A stretch of DNA of 64,000 bases from assembly GCF_905475465.1 (NCBI RefSeq), contig NC_062250.1, positions 10,934,501-10,998,500 on the forward strand. The letters run 5' to 3'. The notes under the pieces are model-generated. The model searched no databases and was not told the DNA's origin. It was given only the letters and a program-made list of their open reading frames with translations. Made by a program: the position numbers and the translations under genes. Positions within the stretch are counted from its first letter, which is position 1, and every line of letters starts with the position of its first letter. This stretch comes from Pieris napi. Lineage: Eukaryota; Arthropoda; Insecta; Lepidoptera; Pieridae. Positions 22,446 through 33,515 of the stretch are shown piece after piece.

Positions 22446-22825
22446 TTCGACTATGTGTTTGCGTGTTGTTCCCACGAGAATGTAAGTGCGTGCTCCTATT
22501 TCACCATGCCTCCTGCTGATAGGGGACAAGTCTTTGTTTTTATTTATGTTCTTATTATTAATTACTTAAAATGTCATGTGGAACATGGTGTAATGGTTGC
22601 AGCTCCTTACAAACGTTGTGTAAAAAAAAAAAAAAAACATGGCGATTAAAAAGAGTGGCGGAGAGTTTATTGCCAGTTCTTCTCTTCCGTTCTACGCCTT
22701 TGATTTGAGAACTGGCAGTAAATGTAAAATTAGAAGCATTAATATTTATTTCTTTAATGACGAATCACAAGTGTACATTGTGTTACCTACGTGAATAAAT
22801 GATTTTTGAATTTTGAATTTTTTTT
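22446..22825 (+). repeat. LINE 3'-end fragment (family C, longer variant)
   Basis: This matches 11285-11640 from TTTGCGTGTTGTTCCCAC to the AACTGGCAGTAAATGTAAA block, and ends with a TTTTTGAATTTTGAATT tail. Nothing certain was identified between 22109 and 22445. Confidence 0.6.
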
Positions 22826-23106
22826 GAATATCCGTAGCGTTGAAGTACCTTCGGAACGCATAGTACAAAAACTGTATGGCCACTGCGCCTATTAGATTGG
22901 GAAACATATTAAAAAATTGGGCTAGCTGATGGCGACGTGTATCTCGTTCGTATATGATATTAAGTTTCTCATGTAAATAAAAAATAATTTTTGTAATGAG
23001 AAATAAAGTTCTTTAAACATTAAAAAAGGATACCCGGAGCAATCCCTGAATGATATGTGCCTTGTTCAGTATAAATATATTTTATTATATCATAATTCGT
23101 TTGCAG

Positions 23107-23252
23107 ACTGTTCTGGGGGCTTTGCCATTAGCGGTGGCGTTAGTGAATCGGGAACCAAGCCTTCTACCGGGGCTCAAACTGAGATTCGTCACAGCTGACA
23201 TTGGAAGACCGAGGCCACTCTTTTCTCTGGATAAGGATAGTCTTTCCTTAAG
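23107..23252 (+). CDS. Receptor guanylate cyclase exon 2 (ligand-binding domain)
   Basis: It joins exon 1 in phase 0 after the acceptor TTTGCAG and ends with the donor AG|GTAAAA (phase 2). The encoded TVLGALPLAVALVNREP and GLKLRFVTADIG correspond to the first helix and strand of an ANF-receptor (periplasmic-binding-like) domain: a run of Ala/Leu, then A...VN, then L.......D. Continuing past the donor meets an immediate stop, which supports the splice site. Confidence 0.85.
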
Positions 23253-23543
23253 GTAAAATAAAATTTATTTTATTAACACTTCGTAGCATTAACATAATAA
23301 AATTGACATAATTTAATGAATAAAAACTTAAAAACTCTTATGTATAAACATTTCTTAACCTTATCCTATCCTGATCAATCGTGACTTGTGTAATTCTTGT
23401 GTTTCCTTTTTTTTGTATTACATCACTATTCGCTGTTCACGAATCTGTAAGATTAGCTTTTAAGTTTTACTTTGTTATTAATATTTTTTTTGTATGACTT
23501 TAGATTAAGGTTCTATTTTTTTATACAACATTAGGTTCTGCAC

Positions 23544-23720
23544 TTCTTGCACTTATTATGTTTCTTTTTTTAGTTTTTCTCTCACAAGGGTTGCCTGGAA
23601 GAGATCGCTTATGAGCGATAAAGCCGCCCGTTGCATCCCTTATAATTTTTATGTATTGTTTTATTTGTGTTAATTTTATTTTTATTGCAACGAAGTGTTA
23701 ATAAATATAATAAATAAAAC
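23544..23720 (+). repeat. LINE 3'-end fragment (family E)
   Basis: The + orientation copy reads GGTTGCCTGGAAGAGATCGC, then GAGCGATAAAGCCGCCCGTT. Minus copies are at 4000-4146 and 41222-41350. It lies in intron 2. Confidence 0.55.
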
Positions 23721-24911
23721 TGGCAGCCTTATCAGCCTTATCAATATAAATGTATTATGTATTAAATTAAATATTATTTAAAACATCGGCAACGCATAAA
23801 GCGGATCTAGCATTCGCGTGAAGTGAGGGTTAAACAGTTAAAGGTTATGAATAAGTTTTATAGACACACGTGTGTGTATACCATGTGTAGACAAAAACTT
23901 ATTTGTAATAAAGCAAGACTCTAAGTAAATGGATAAGATTGGGATATTTCAAAGCCTGTTGGAGTTTCAATTTTAAGTTTATAATTTTGTTTAACAAAAC
24001 TTCATACTTTTTAATTAATAAAAAAATATTCGCTATATATTTTAGTCGATTTCAGCTTGATAATAAAGATTGTAAAACCAGCGAAATGTCGGGACAGTTT
24101 TGTAATTAAAAACATATTTTTAAAGCTCACCTGATATTAATTAAGTTATGAATACTCGGTGACAAGGCGAGAACGTCTTTGTAATTGAAAACTAAATAAT
24201 ACATTAAGCCCGATAAATATGTATTTTGTTTAAATTTAAATAGACTTTACACAATAAGCTAGGACTATGCAAGCGGAACTTAAGTTTTCTTTTGTTATCA
24301 TACAATATATGTTACTTATGGTTGTCCTGTAGTGTGTGTGTAATACAAAATAACTATCTGAACGAATAGTACTTTGTAACAATGCCAAGATTGCCTTTCA
24401 AAGAGTACTCTATTTCAGTTTAATATAATCTTTGACACACATATTAAAAAGTTGTTGATATCATAGTTTAGATGATTTTTCTATTAATGATTTATTATTA
24501 CAATTATAATTAATATCGATAGATACTATTTTGCCGTTTTAAACGCTGTTTGAGTATCACCGTTTACGACTAACGCATTCTGAATATCCAATTAGGATTT
24601 TAATCATGACGTTGTTTGATTAAAAAATGTGTTTGATGATTAACGTAAATGACTATTTAAACTAATTTGATCTGCGACAACTATGTAAGTGAAAGCGACC
24701 CTGCCATGTATTATTTCCTCAAATGGGATATAACATTTCTGCGTCTTATTAATTATAGGTATTTAGATGTATGTGTTTGTTTAATAGACTACCTCGTCAT
24801 TACGAGATCTGCGATCATGACAAATAAAAAAATATCTTCTATAAATTTGCTGTTAGAAATTAGAAAAATAAAATTTATATATTTGTATAAATCTAGGTTT
24901 TTCTATTATAG
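23721..24911. other. Intron 2 sequence, nothing identified
   Basis: AT-rich DNA with no recognisable gene or repeat. An ORF opening at 24667 is intronic read-through into exon 3. Confidence 0.5.
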
Positions 24912-25023
24912 GGTGATGACGCAAATGAGAGACTTCGGGGTTGTGGCCTTTTTCGGTCCCGATGCTACGTGTTATACGGAAGCCAAGCTCGCTGCAGCGT
25001 GGAATCTACCGCTAATTTCACAT
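24912..25023 (+). CDS. Receptor guanylate cyclase exon 3 (ligand-binding domain)
   Basis: The acceptor TTCTATTATAG and the donor CAT|GTAAGT bound a 112-nt exon. Its first base completes the Arg codon split after exon 2. It encodes MRDFGVVAFFGPDATCYTEA and LAAAWNLPLISH, the conserved GP...C..EA...A..NLP.IS signature of the ANF-receptor domain. Cys 201 probably pairs with Cys 220, the second residue of exon 4. Confidence 0.93.
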
Positions 25024-25164
25024 GTAAGTAAAATAGTAATAGCCTGTATTGGAGTACTATAATGATTACATTAAATTTAAGTAAATATTTTATTTAGTAT
25101 TAGTACCCGACCTCCAGCGGAGTGCTGTCCAAATTATTTTACTTGTCTCTCATTTTCACTTTTC

Positions 25165-25335
25165 AATCTTATCAAAAGTCAAAAATCATTTATTCATATA
25201 GGTAACACAATGTACACTTATGAACGTCAAAAAAGAAATATACATTAAATGCTTCTAATTTTACATTTACTCTCTAATCAAGGGCGTAGAATGGAAGAGA
25301 AGAACTGGCAATAAACTCTCCTATCCGCCACTCTT
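25165..25335 (-). repeat. LINE 3'-end fragment (family C)
   Basis: The reverse complement of the family C 3' block (GGCGGAGAG.TTTATTGCCAG to GACGTTCATAAGTGTACATT), very similar to 22650-22810. Confidence 0.6.
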
Positions 25336-25348
25336 TTTTTTTATCCGA

Positions 25349-26650
25349 GTTAAGTTCGGTGGCGGTTGTTGTAGGGAAGTTCAAATATATGTAAAACGAA
25401 ACTCTTTGTTTGAAGTTGGGTGTCAACAGGTTTTAATTGTTTTAAACATGAGCTTATAACAAATATAAAATTAGGGGTAGTGGGAATGCGATGCTAACAA
25501 AAAACTAACTTATTGAAGAGTTCTTATATCTAATAGACCACAAGCCCATGAACAAAAAATACCTGTGAAATGACCCAACCTGAATTACGCTTAGAAGGCT
25601 GTTACTATATCTGAAAATAGCTCTGAGCACTATGCCGCCGTCTGAGCGGTACATGTGAGTACGTGAGTGAATGGACTTTCTCAAGTACAATGGGGGAATT
25701 TCGACTAATTATTAATGTACGGCTTTGTTATAAGTTTATAGATGATTAAAAATAAATGTCGAAAAACCTAGTGCCGTACAAAAGTGATGGTGCCGGAAGT
25801 CGGTACAAATTTTTAATTCGACGACAGTTGCAGAAGCAAATGTACGGCATTTGTGTGATTCCTTTTGGACACATATACAGATACTTTACCCGTAAACGCC
25901 GTACATATTCCCAGCGGAGCGGTCGAAAGCCAAGGGTCACAAAATATGTCTGATTAGCATATAGGTGATGATAATATGAAACAACATAAAATTAAATGAT
26001 CTTGAGAGTACTTCACAAATAGATAACATTTTCCAGCATGCCGTACATTTTTTGTGGAACACATAGGTGTATGGGGTAAATTACTTTCCTCAGAAAAGAG
26101 TCATTTTCCGGTCATTTTTATCTGTACGGCAATAACACTGGTTATTAATACTTTAGACAATCTTCAATAAAATATAAATGCCGTACACTTTCGATAGTCC
26201 GCTACCACCGCCTACCAATACAGGGCGTCCCAAAGTTATGGGAAATGAAGGGAAAGTACCTTAAATATCGTAGATAGGGTATTTTACTAAAAGAAGACTT
26301 TATGTTATTTTTAAAAGTTATTAATTCTGCATTCAAAGATTTTTTTTAAATTACTTGCCTCGTCTGGGAATCGAACCGACTTAAATGTAAAAAAAAACAC
26401 CCCTACTTTTATGATGCCAATCGAAAGAAAGGCCTCCTAAGCGTAATTCAGGTTGGGTCATTTCACAGGTATTTTTTGTTCATAGGCTTGTGGTCTATAA
26501 GTGACACTTATGTTATTGGACATTATCGGAAACGAGAATGTTAAATTACAATTAATGAGTGTGGTAAAAACTAAAGGGCTCATTTTACTTCAAGTGTGCG
26601 ATGATTGCTTACATTTTGTTAAAGTTTCTAATCATTAACTAAAATATACT
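25349..26650 (+). repeat. Repeat family B, interrupted by element H
   Basis: The left part (25349-25530, starting TAAGTTCGGTGGCGGTTGTT) and the right part (26501-26650, AGTGACACTTATGTTATTGG onward) are contiguous in the uninterrupted copy at 42940-43290. Between them lies element H. The class of family B is not clear; no ORF. Confidence 0.65.
25534..26497 (-). mobile_element. Element H: TIR transposon with seven phased GTACGGC/GCCGTAC motifs
   Basis: A 964-bp element with inverted termini of about 65 bp (2 mismatches), beginning TAGACCACAAGCC. It is flanked by TAA at 25531-25533 and 26498-26500, and the empty site is seen in the repeat at 42940-43290. Exact GTACGGC occurs at 25717, 25842 and 26124; GCCGTAC at 25773, 25898, 26040 and 26180. 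Three pairs are exactly 56 bp apart. A tRNA T-arm-like stretch (GGGAATCGAACC) lies near 26368. No transposase ORF, so it is non-autonomous. A TWA duplication suggests PIF/Harbinger, but the terminal sequence does not settle the superfamily. Confidence 0.8.
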
Positions 26651-26957
26651 TACTTTTTACGGTAGACCTTTTTGCGAGACTGTTTTTTGATTGACATTAA
26701 ATAAATTAAATTCGAAATACTGTACTGCGCGAAATGAAACAATTAGGCTCTTCTATTTTATTGCGTAAAAAATGCTTTTGAAGTTAAAATTATATTTCCT
26801 TACAACACTGAAATTGATATTTATTACAGATTCAAATGATTATAATATATTTGCTTAATTAATTTTTTTAGGCTTCAGAGATAAGTAAAAAAGTTTTCTC
26901 TGTCATCATATCATAAATAATAGAAGCCAGCCCTCTTCAAGATTAACAAGAAGTTTA
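26651..26957. other. Intron 3 sequence, nothing identified
   Basis: No gene or repeat recognised. Confidence 0.4.
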
Positions 26958-28248
26958 GGGTAGGGCGGGGCTAGTTGAGCAATTTTTCACTTGCTTGGAT
27001 ATAGCTCCTCAATGATAAGTCTCAATGAGTTGTTATGTGTCCTGATGGATTAGTAATTTATCCCTCAACAAAAGTGTCCATAGTATTTTTTTGTAACAAG
27101 TCTTATATAATAGCTACAGATGTTTAAATGCAGAAAGTCAAGTATGCTCAATGTACCCCATAGGTGGGGTAAGTTGAGCAAGGGTATGGGGCAAGTTGAG
27201 CACTAAGAATGTCTAGGCCAAACCATGGGTTCTATGTTAACTTGAGATGAAATAAAATATGTGTTAGACAGTCAGCTTATTATTTATAGTCTTTTATTGA
27301 CAGAACAACAAAATTTAAAGAAAATTTCTTTGTATAATTAACCGAAACTAGAATCAACAAAACATGAGCATCCATATCTATTCATTACTTCCGATAATTT
27401 CTAAAAAAGATTATCAAGGCTGGTGGGTTCTGGTTTCTGTATGGATAGCTACGATTTTTTTGTTTTTAAAACATCATCAACCATTCTTTTCCGGAAATCT
27501 TTTTTGCAATTCAGCTTGGTGGAATTTCAGCACACTCTTAGGCAAGGCGATGGACGTCTTTTAGAGAAAAATGCCATTTGTAGCAAGAATTTTTTCAGCA
27601 ATTCTCTTGTAAGAGAGGATATACTTCCCTCGGTGTTGTATAAGCCCATAAATGAATCATCACCTTCATTTAATTTATTTAAAAGTCAACCAATACCGAA
27701 TTCTTTAGCGGCGGCACACTTTTTCCCTCATCGTGGACAGCCTTTGCAGCATTATTTAAGTATTCAGTAGTGTAAGAACATCTCCTCCTCTTGTAAGCAT
27801 CCAAACAAAAATAAAAGATTCATTACTCATCAGTTGTTTAAGTCGTAGAGTTAGTTGAGCTATAGTTGCTCATCTTACCCCAACCCGGAATTTTAAAAGA
27901 AAAGTAGGATTGTAAATAAATGCCTAGAATTAGACCCAAAACCTATTTACAAATCAAAAATACAATAATCTTCTGAAAGATTAACACTCTCCTGATTGAA
28001 AACAGAGAACATTTGACAAGGACAGACGAAAACTTGCGATAAACAATGTTTTTACTTTTTGGTCACAAAATAAACAAAACGCCGTGACACTTCACTCACT
28101 CGTCGAGCTGCCACTAGCTATCGTGCGATGATTACCTCTCCTACGACTCCTTCTTTTCGCTATTTGATACTCCCGCGTAAGGTGAATAGTTTCCGAGATA
28201 TTTCGATTGCCCAACTTGCCCCTATGCTCAACTAGCCCCGCTCTACCC
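26958..28248 (-). mobile_element. pogo/Tc1-mariner-like DNA transposon with decayed transposase
   Basis: A 1291-bp element with inverted termini GGGTAGGGCGGGGCTAGTTG and GGGTAGAGCGGGGCTAGTTG and TA at each flank. The octamer-like AGTTGAGCA recurs in the subterminal regions. On the minus strand, NNAAKAVHDEGKSV and, after a frameshift, AAKEFGIG resemble the Psq-type helix-turn-helix of pogo transposases. A further piece, LTRELLKKFLLQMAFFS, follows, with stops. The transposase is clearly dead. Superfamily is inferred from the TA duplication and HTH pattern. Confidence 0.6.
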
Positions 28249-28394
28249 TACTATCATTATCTTAACTTGTTTCGGCTCTCATTCTTACCCTGTCTTGAGT
28301 GCCATTATTAATCACTATACACTATACAGTAGCTATAACATTACATAGTAATATTAATAATAATAAAAATTTAATAGGTAGAAAATTAAAACTA

Positions 28395-28520
28395 ATAGCT
28401 TGGTCTCTGTGGCAGTGTACCTTTAACGCTGGCAGCATTTCCTCGCTGTATATTTGTTGCGCGAGGATAGCACCAGCTCAGCAACGGTTCAATCTACCAG
28501 GCCTGTGCACTTGAACCCCC
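28395..28520 (+). repeat. Interspersed repeat family D fragment
   Basis: It contains GTGGCAGTGTACCTTTAACG, then CTGGCAGCATTTCCTCGCTG, shared with 32462-32585, 62050-62345 and, inverted, 50935-50990. Parts of the longest copy recur at 51405-51520 and 51806-51890. Class undetermined. Confidence 0.5.
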
Positions 28521-28644
28521 CTGTGTGAATTTATATTGAAATAAAAAATAATGGAATAAAAATAATAGTGTATAACTTTCTATCAGGCCACTAACTCACC
28601 GGGATGCCATGGCGACGTCGCTGGCAACGTGTCCAAACAATGGC

Positions 28645-28688
28645 CCGAGGTAGGCTCCTCTAGAGACCCCTGGTGGAGCCTACCTCGG
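28645..28688. repeat. 14-bp perfect inverted repeat (stem-loop)
   Basis: CCGAGGTAGGCTCC (28645-28658) and its exact reverse complement (28675-28688) enclose a 16-nt loop. It lies in a GC-rich patch that may be part of an unclassified retroelement ending near 29030. Confidence 0.6.
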
Positions 28689-28740
28689 ATACGGACAGCA
28701 CAACCCCCTACTAACTAATACTAGATTAGGTGAAATAGAT

Positions 28741-29030
28741 TATGTATCTAAAAAAGACAGGAGTCGGCTGCTCAGCAAGCGAACGACCGCTCCGCGTCCC
28801 CATAGATTATAATTAGCTGTAAGTAGGATAAGACAATATATAACAACATTATAAATTTATTCTGTACAATTTAACAAGCTCACAGCACACACTGCACGAC
28901 ACTTATATAGATCTCTCTGAGACAAACATATGTAGTCTGTAAGTAGCTGACACACCCACAGGCCGAATACACCATCGACCTGTGGACATAATGTAACATA
29001 AGAACTAGGGAAATAAACATATTTCTATTC
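28741..29030 (+). repeat. Possible retroelement 3' end, unclassified
   Basis: A moderately GC-rich block that ends at AATAAACATATTTCTATTC, resembling a polyadenylation signal and tail. No second copy in the window. Confidence 0.25.
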
Positions 29031-29268
29031 TATTCCAAACAATTTGTCAATACAAATTGTAACCAGCCTTTTGTCTAACAATAATCAAAGATCTTTCATG
29101 AAAACTTAATTTTAACTGAAGCACTCATCTGTCCCTTTCCAATGCATCGTAAACCGAATTTGACAGAAGGTGACGAAAGAGTGTAATTTTTTCATATTTA
29201 ATTTTTGTGAATGTATCTGCAATAAATGTATATCAAACTATTTATAACAGTAAATAATCTCTGTATAG

Positions 29269-29448
29269 AAATGTGCCGAAGCTCAAGACTCAGGCGGTCT
29301 AGGCGCTACGTTCGCGAGGACATTGCCGCCTGCCCACAAGGTCAGCAAGTCGGTCGTCGCTCTGCTGAAGGCGTTCGGTTGGAACAAATTTGCGATTGTT
29401 GCTGGGGACGAGTTGACGGCAGCTGGACAGCAAATGGCGGCAATAAAG
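29269..29448 (+). CDS. Receptor guanylate cyclase exon 4 (ligand-binding domain)
   Basis: The acceptor CTGTATAG and the donor AAG|GTTTGA bound a 180-nt phase 0 exon of 60 codons. It opens with KCAEAQ, completing the conserved IS.KC motif begun in exon 3, and continues with GATFARTLPPAHKVSKS and LLKAFGWNKFAIVAGDE. The GW..F.IV block is a hallmark of the ANF-receptor domain of NPRs and insect receptor cyclases. It ends QQMAAIK. Confidence 0.94.
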
Positions 29449-29634
29449 GTTTGATCAAAAACCAACCGTTTATAATTAAATATTTAATACACAGTTATTA
29501 TTAATTAAACATTATTCATAGTCGCTTATTAGCGATAAGCTTGCACTGAGTTCTTCAAGTTTTGATAGAATTTTAAAATAAAGAAGTACACAATGTTAGT
29601 CTTAGAAGCGAGAAAGATAAAGTAGCTAATTTCA

Positions 29635-29775
29635 AACTCAAACTCAAAATAACTTTATGCATATAGGTAAAACAGTACACTTATGAACGTCTAAAAAGAA
29701 GTTAAATTAATTTTAAACATACATTACATTTACTACCAGTTCGCAAGTCAAGGGCGTAGAGCGGGCAAGAAACAT
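29635..29775 (-). repeat. LINE 3'-end fragment (family C)
   Basis: The reverse complement matches the 3' block of 9770-9925 (GCCCGCTCTACGCCCTTGAC to the TATATGAATAAAG-like end). Confidence 0.6.
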
Positions 29776-31107
29776 TCCGCTCTATTAAGCACATTTAAAC
29801 ATTGTAGCATAATTAATTTTTTGGCTGCTTAGTATTGTTATTTTATAATTTATTTAAAAATACTTAAGCCTCATTAAAAAAAAAATGGCTGCTTCCATTA
29901 TTTTCATATCAGAAAGGAATTGTAACAGCTGGAAGAGGCAGGCCTCGCCGATAACTAAAACAACTATTATACTGGGTGTAAGCAATAAAAGAATTATAAT
30001 AATAATAAACCTCATTTATTCCTTGAAAGATTGATCCATTAAAAAAGTTACCCATACTTTTTCCAAGGACGTTCTTCTTCTTATAGTGTATAGTCCTCCT
30101 CCCTCTATCTTGAGCACTTTTCTCCTAATCTTATCCACCAACTTCTTTAAGCTCGTTAGGCCAAGGTGGAAAAGTATCATTATTTATCGTTATACATTAT
30201 AATTTATTCTGCTGCCCTTCTAACTAAAAAGCTCTAATATCTATACTTCAATAACCGAATCGAACAACCGAACCAGTCTTCTTTATCGATTATAGTCACT
30301 GTAGAGATTGTTCGTAGGAATTTGGTATCATTTTCACGGGTATTTGTTTTCGTGCTATAGTCATAATCTTCATTACATTAATTACTTCTTTTATCGTTAT
30401 CATTATTTGCATCCTAGAAGTTATAGGCCAATGCTCGGGGAAGGTGAAAAAATATTTGAAGCCAAGGTGCGTGGGACAGTATTTATTTAAGTTCTGATAA
30501 CAATTATAAATTACTTAACTTATTATGATAATTGATATGACATTTGCATGCCTATTTTTTGTGGTCAAAAAACCAGATATTTTTTTTATAATTGATGTAC
30601 CTATAGCTATAGGTACCACTTTCTTTGCAAATAAACGATTTATTTATATTTATTTTGTCCAATTACAATAAAGTATTATACTAACAATTTCTGTTTTTAA
30701 TATATTTAACGATATATATACGTAGATTATTCGTCTACATGACATGGAGAGAAATTGGCTGAGGCATCATGACTCATCCTTTGTATGTCATACATAACTA
30801 TTGGTACTAAAGTCCGAATAGCAAACTGTGAACTGGAAGCTCTAAGCTATCTACTAATTAGACTAACTAGATTTTATTACTGTCACTAGTACGGCTCTTA
30901 ATTAACGGAATACTGACGAAGGCAGATAGACAGCTTTTGTTTATTATTTCGTTGAAGGTAGTGGACAGTATAGGGTATTTATAGATTCTTAGAGATAATT
31001 ATATTTTAAATCAACTCCAGCCATTATAATTTTCAGTGCGTTAAGCCACAAGGCTGATTAATGTAAAGAAAAAATCACAACTTATTTGATATTATTTTTA
31101 TAGTATA
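29776..31107. other. Intron 4 sequence, nothing certain
   Basis: AT-rich DNA without a recognised gene. A block at 29925-30010 (GGAAGAGGCAGGCCTCGCCG, then a TAATAATAATAA tail) may be another LINE 3' end. Confidence 0.35.
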
Positions 31108-31384
31108 ATAAAAATAAATCAGTGGCGCTACAAACTTCTTAGGTCTGGCCTCAGATTTATGTAACTGTTTCATGATCATTTGTCAATCTAATAGGCAAGT
31201 AGATGATCGGCCTCCTGTGCCTGACACACGCCGTCTACGTCGGCAATCTGGTTTCCTCACGATGTTTTCCTTCACTGGGCGAGCTAATCTTAAATGCGCA
31301 CATTGAAAGAAAGTCCATTGGTGTACAGCCGGGGATCGAACCTAAGATCTCAAAGTCGCACACAAACCACTAGGCCAACACTGC
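31108..31384 (-). repeat. tRNA-derived SINE, near full length
   Basis: Minus copy: tail AATCAGTGGCGCTACAA, core, then B-box region CAGCCGGGGATCGAACCTA and head CACTAGGCCAACACTGCT. Confidence 0.75.
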
Positions 31385-31707
31385 TTACTACTTTTATAAG
31401 ATACAAATGAAAATATAATAGCCTAAACGTTGTTTTATTGATTTATTGGATTCTGATTTTGATTATTCCGAATAAAGTTGTGTTTTATAATAAATTTAGT
31501 TTTAGTTTTCCATGCAATGCTAGTCATTTTAAGTATCAATATTAAAAGACTAAATACGTATAGTATTTAATTTCATAGAAATACAGTTACTATCAATGTA
31601 AAAAATAATAAAATAAAATCAAGTTTAATCCACAAAATATATCAAATTTTTAGGGATACCATACTACTTTTTTTTTAATTTGCCGCACTATCTTCTTTCA
31701 TTAGCCA

Positions 31708-31783
31708 ACTGGCTACAAACTCTTGTTTGTAGCCAAACAAACCCAAGCTCTTGTTTGTGTACAAAGAAGAGTTTGTAGCCAGT
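31708..31783. repeat. 17-bp inverted repeat with a third partial copy
   Basis: ACTGGCTACAAACTCTT (31708-31724) is perfectly inverted at 31767-31783, and TTTGTAGCC also lies between the arms. The hairpin sits about 220 bp before exon 5. Confidence 0.6.
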
Positions 31784-32005
31784 AAATTAGCCAGTTTTCT
31801 TTCAATTTTTTACTCACTTGGCAATGTGGCAATTCTTGTTTGTTCTTGTATGTTCTGTTTTAGATTTGAGAAAGTAAAGAGGCAGTAAATGTGAATTTAG
31901 TCGTTTTTTTATTGAGATTAATGAGTTTAGAAGTAAGTTATCTATGAATAATTTTTTTTTTTTAAATATCGAATATATATCTTTAATGATTCACTTCTTG
32001 CGCAG

Positions 32006-32123
32006 GAGTTGTCTCAAACCAACGGATTGACGATAACAGCGGAGCATCGCTTTGCCGACTATATACCACGTCACATATCGCAAATGGAGAAGATTGTGGA
32101 GGAGACTTATGAAAAGACTAGAA
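32006..32123 (+). CDS. Receptor guanylate cyclase exon 5 (ligand-binding domain)
   Basis: The acceptor TTGCGCAG and the donor AGA|A-GTACGT bound 118 nt (39 codons plus one base). Encoded ELSQTNGLTITAEHRFADYI then HISQMEKIVEETYEKTR. This is the inter-lobe stretch of the ANF-receptor domain, where NPRs have a charged helix before the R.YVFLG-type strand; that strand begins exon 6. Confidence 0.9.
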
Positions 32124-32461
32124 GTACGTATTCACTGTGAAAATATTGTACAATTATATTATATATTCGTTTGATGATGATCCGTACAACAAATCGAGAG
32201 GATTCGTCTTTTGTTTTATATTCTAATGCCACTTTTGCTTAAGCAAAAACAACGTTATATCGTTCCATCGATTTTTCTTATTTAATACATAAAATATTCA
32301 TCATTTACTTTTAAATACTTAAAAAGTACCAACTTATTAAGAAATATCGACTAAACATAACAATGAAATATGCAGTATTAACAAATATCTTCACCTACAT
32401 AGTAACAATAAAAATTGTTAAAAATTAATCAATACAAAATTAAAACAAATTTAAAAAATCT

Positions 32462-32585
32462 GGTCTGTGGCAGAGTACCTTTAGCGCTGGCAGCATTTCC
32501 TTGCTGTATTGAGGTTATGCGTTGAGCGTGGAAAGCACCAGCTCTGGGGTCACCGGTACTATCTTCCAGGCGGTAACTTAAATCT
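32462..32585 (+). repeat. Interspersed repeat family D fragment
   Basis: It shares GTGGCAG.GTACCTTTAGCG and CTGGCAGCATTTCCTTGCTG with 28395-28520, followed by TCTGGGGTCACCGGTACTAT, as at 62130. Confidence 0.5.
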
Positions 32586-32629
32586 TTAATTTCTTTTCTT
32601 CTATTTTATCCACGAAGCCATTCACTGGT

Positions 32630-32790
32630 GACTTCATCAGACTTCAACACAATAAAGGGGACAAACGGGGAGTAGGCTCTTTAAAGCAGTTTAAATGGGC
32701 AGGGGGCCCCTGGACACTTTTAATGCCAGAGGGTCGCGAGTGCGTTGCCAGCCTTTTAAGAATTGCGCTTTTCTAAAACCGCAGAATAAG
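32630..32790 (-). repeat. LINE 3'-end fragment, diverged
   Basis: GC-rich block with GGGGACAAACGGGGAGTAGG and GCGTTGCCAGCCTTTTAAGA, resembling in reverse the 3' end of the LINE tails at 56790-56940 and 62870-62940. Confidence 0.35.
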
Positions 32791-33248
32791 AGCGCGTGTA
32801 TTTTTTACGAGTGAACGCAAGCGTTAACTGTAGAGAAACGCAACCACTAGGATAACAAGGCGGTGATTTGCTTTGTAATAAACACACACACACAACTAGG
32901 CATAAAAGTAAAAACCTCTCAAATTAGATAATGGAGAAATATTTGTCACATCGTAACATTATATTTTCCTTTAGTATCATTTAAGGCTCTCACGAAGACA
33001 AGCGTAAAAGCGAGAGGCAACCTGTCACAGCTTACTTTGAGTTTATTGTGTTAGGTTTTTGAAATGTTTTTTGACGTAAACATCGGAATTTCGCAGATCG
33101 TGAACAGTTATTCAGAACTCCGCGATCCTTCTCTGAAAAAAATCTTTTCATTTTTAAATAATACTTTTATGATTTTTAATTATATTCGAATATTTTAGAC
33201 ATTACGTTCTTAATGTAAATTATTTAAACAGATATGTTACAAAATACA

Positions 33249-33515
33249 TAGTCTCATACCTGAGGTCGTCGGTTCGATCCCCTGCTGTGTACCAATGGAC
33301 TTTCTTTCTATGTGCGCATTTAAAATTTGCTCGAACGGTGAAGGAAAATATCGTGAGGAAACCGACATGTCTTAGACCCAAAAAGTCGACGGCGTGTGTC
33401 AGGCACTGGAGGCTGATCACCTACTTGCCTATTAGAATTAAAATGATCATGAAACAGATTCAGAAATCTGAGGCCAAGACCTAAAGAGGTTGTAGCGCCA
33501 ATGATTTATTTTATT
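33249..33515 (+). repeat. tRNA-derived SINE, 5'-truncated
   Basis: It starts inside the tRNA-like head (AGTCTCATACCTGAGGTCG) and continues through the B box, core and tail (TTGTAGCGCCAATGATTTAT). Confidence 0.75.

Noticed and set aside
26345..26385. tRNA fragment (GGGAATCGAACC on the + strand)
   Set aside because: Only a T-arm-like stretch is present and it lies inside transposon H; no cloverleaf can be drawn.
27364..27770. Overlapping + strand ORFs of 66 and 115 codons as genes
   Set aside because: They lie wholly inside a TIR-bounded DNA transposon and are antisense to its decayed transposase.
29226..29504. Arg-rich 92-codon ORF
   Set aside because: It is a wrong-frame reading of receptor exon 4; the correct frame gives the GW..F.IV motif and joins exons 3 and 5.
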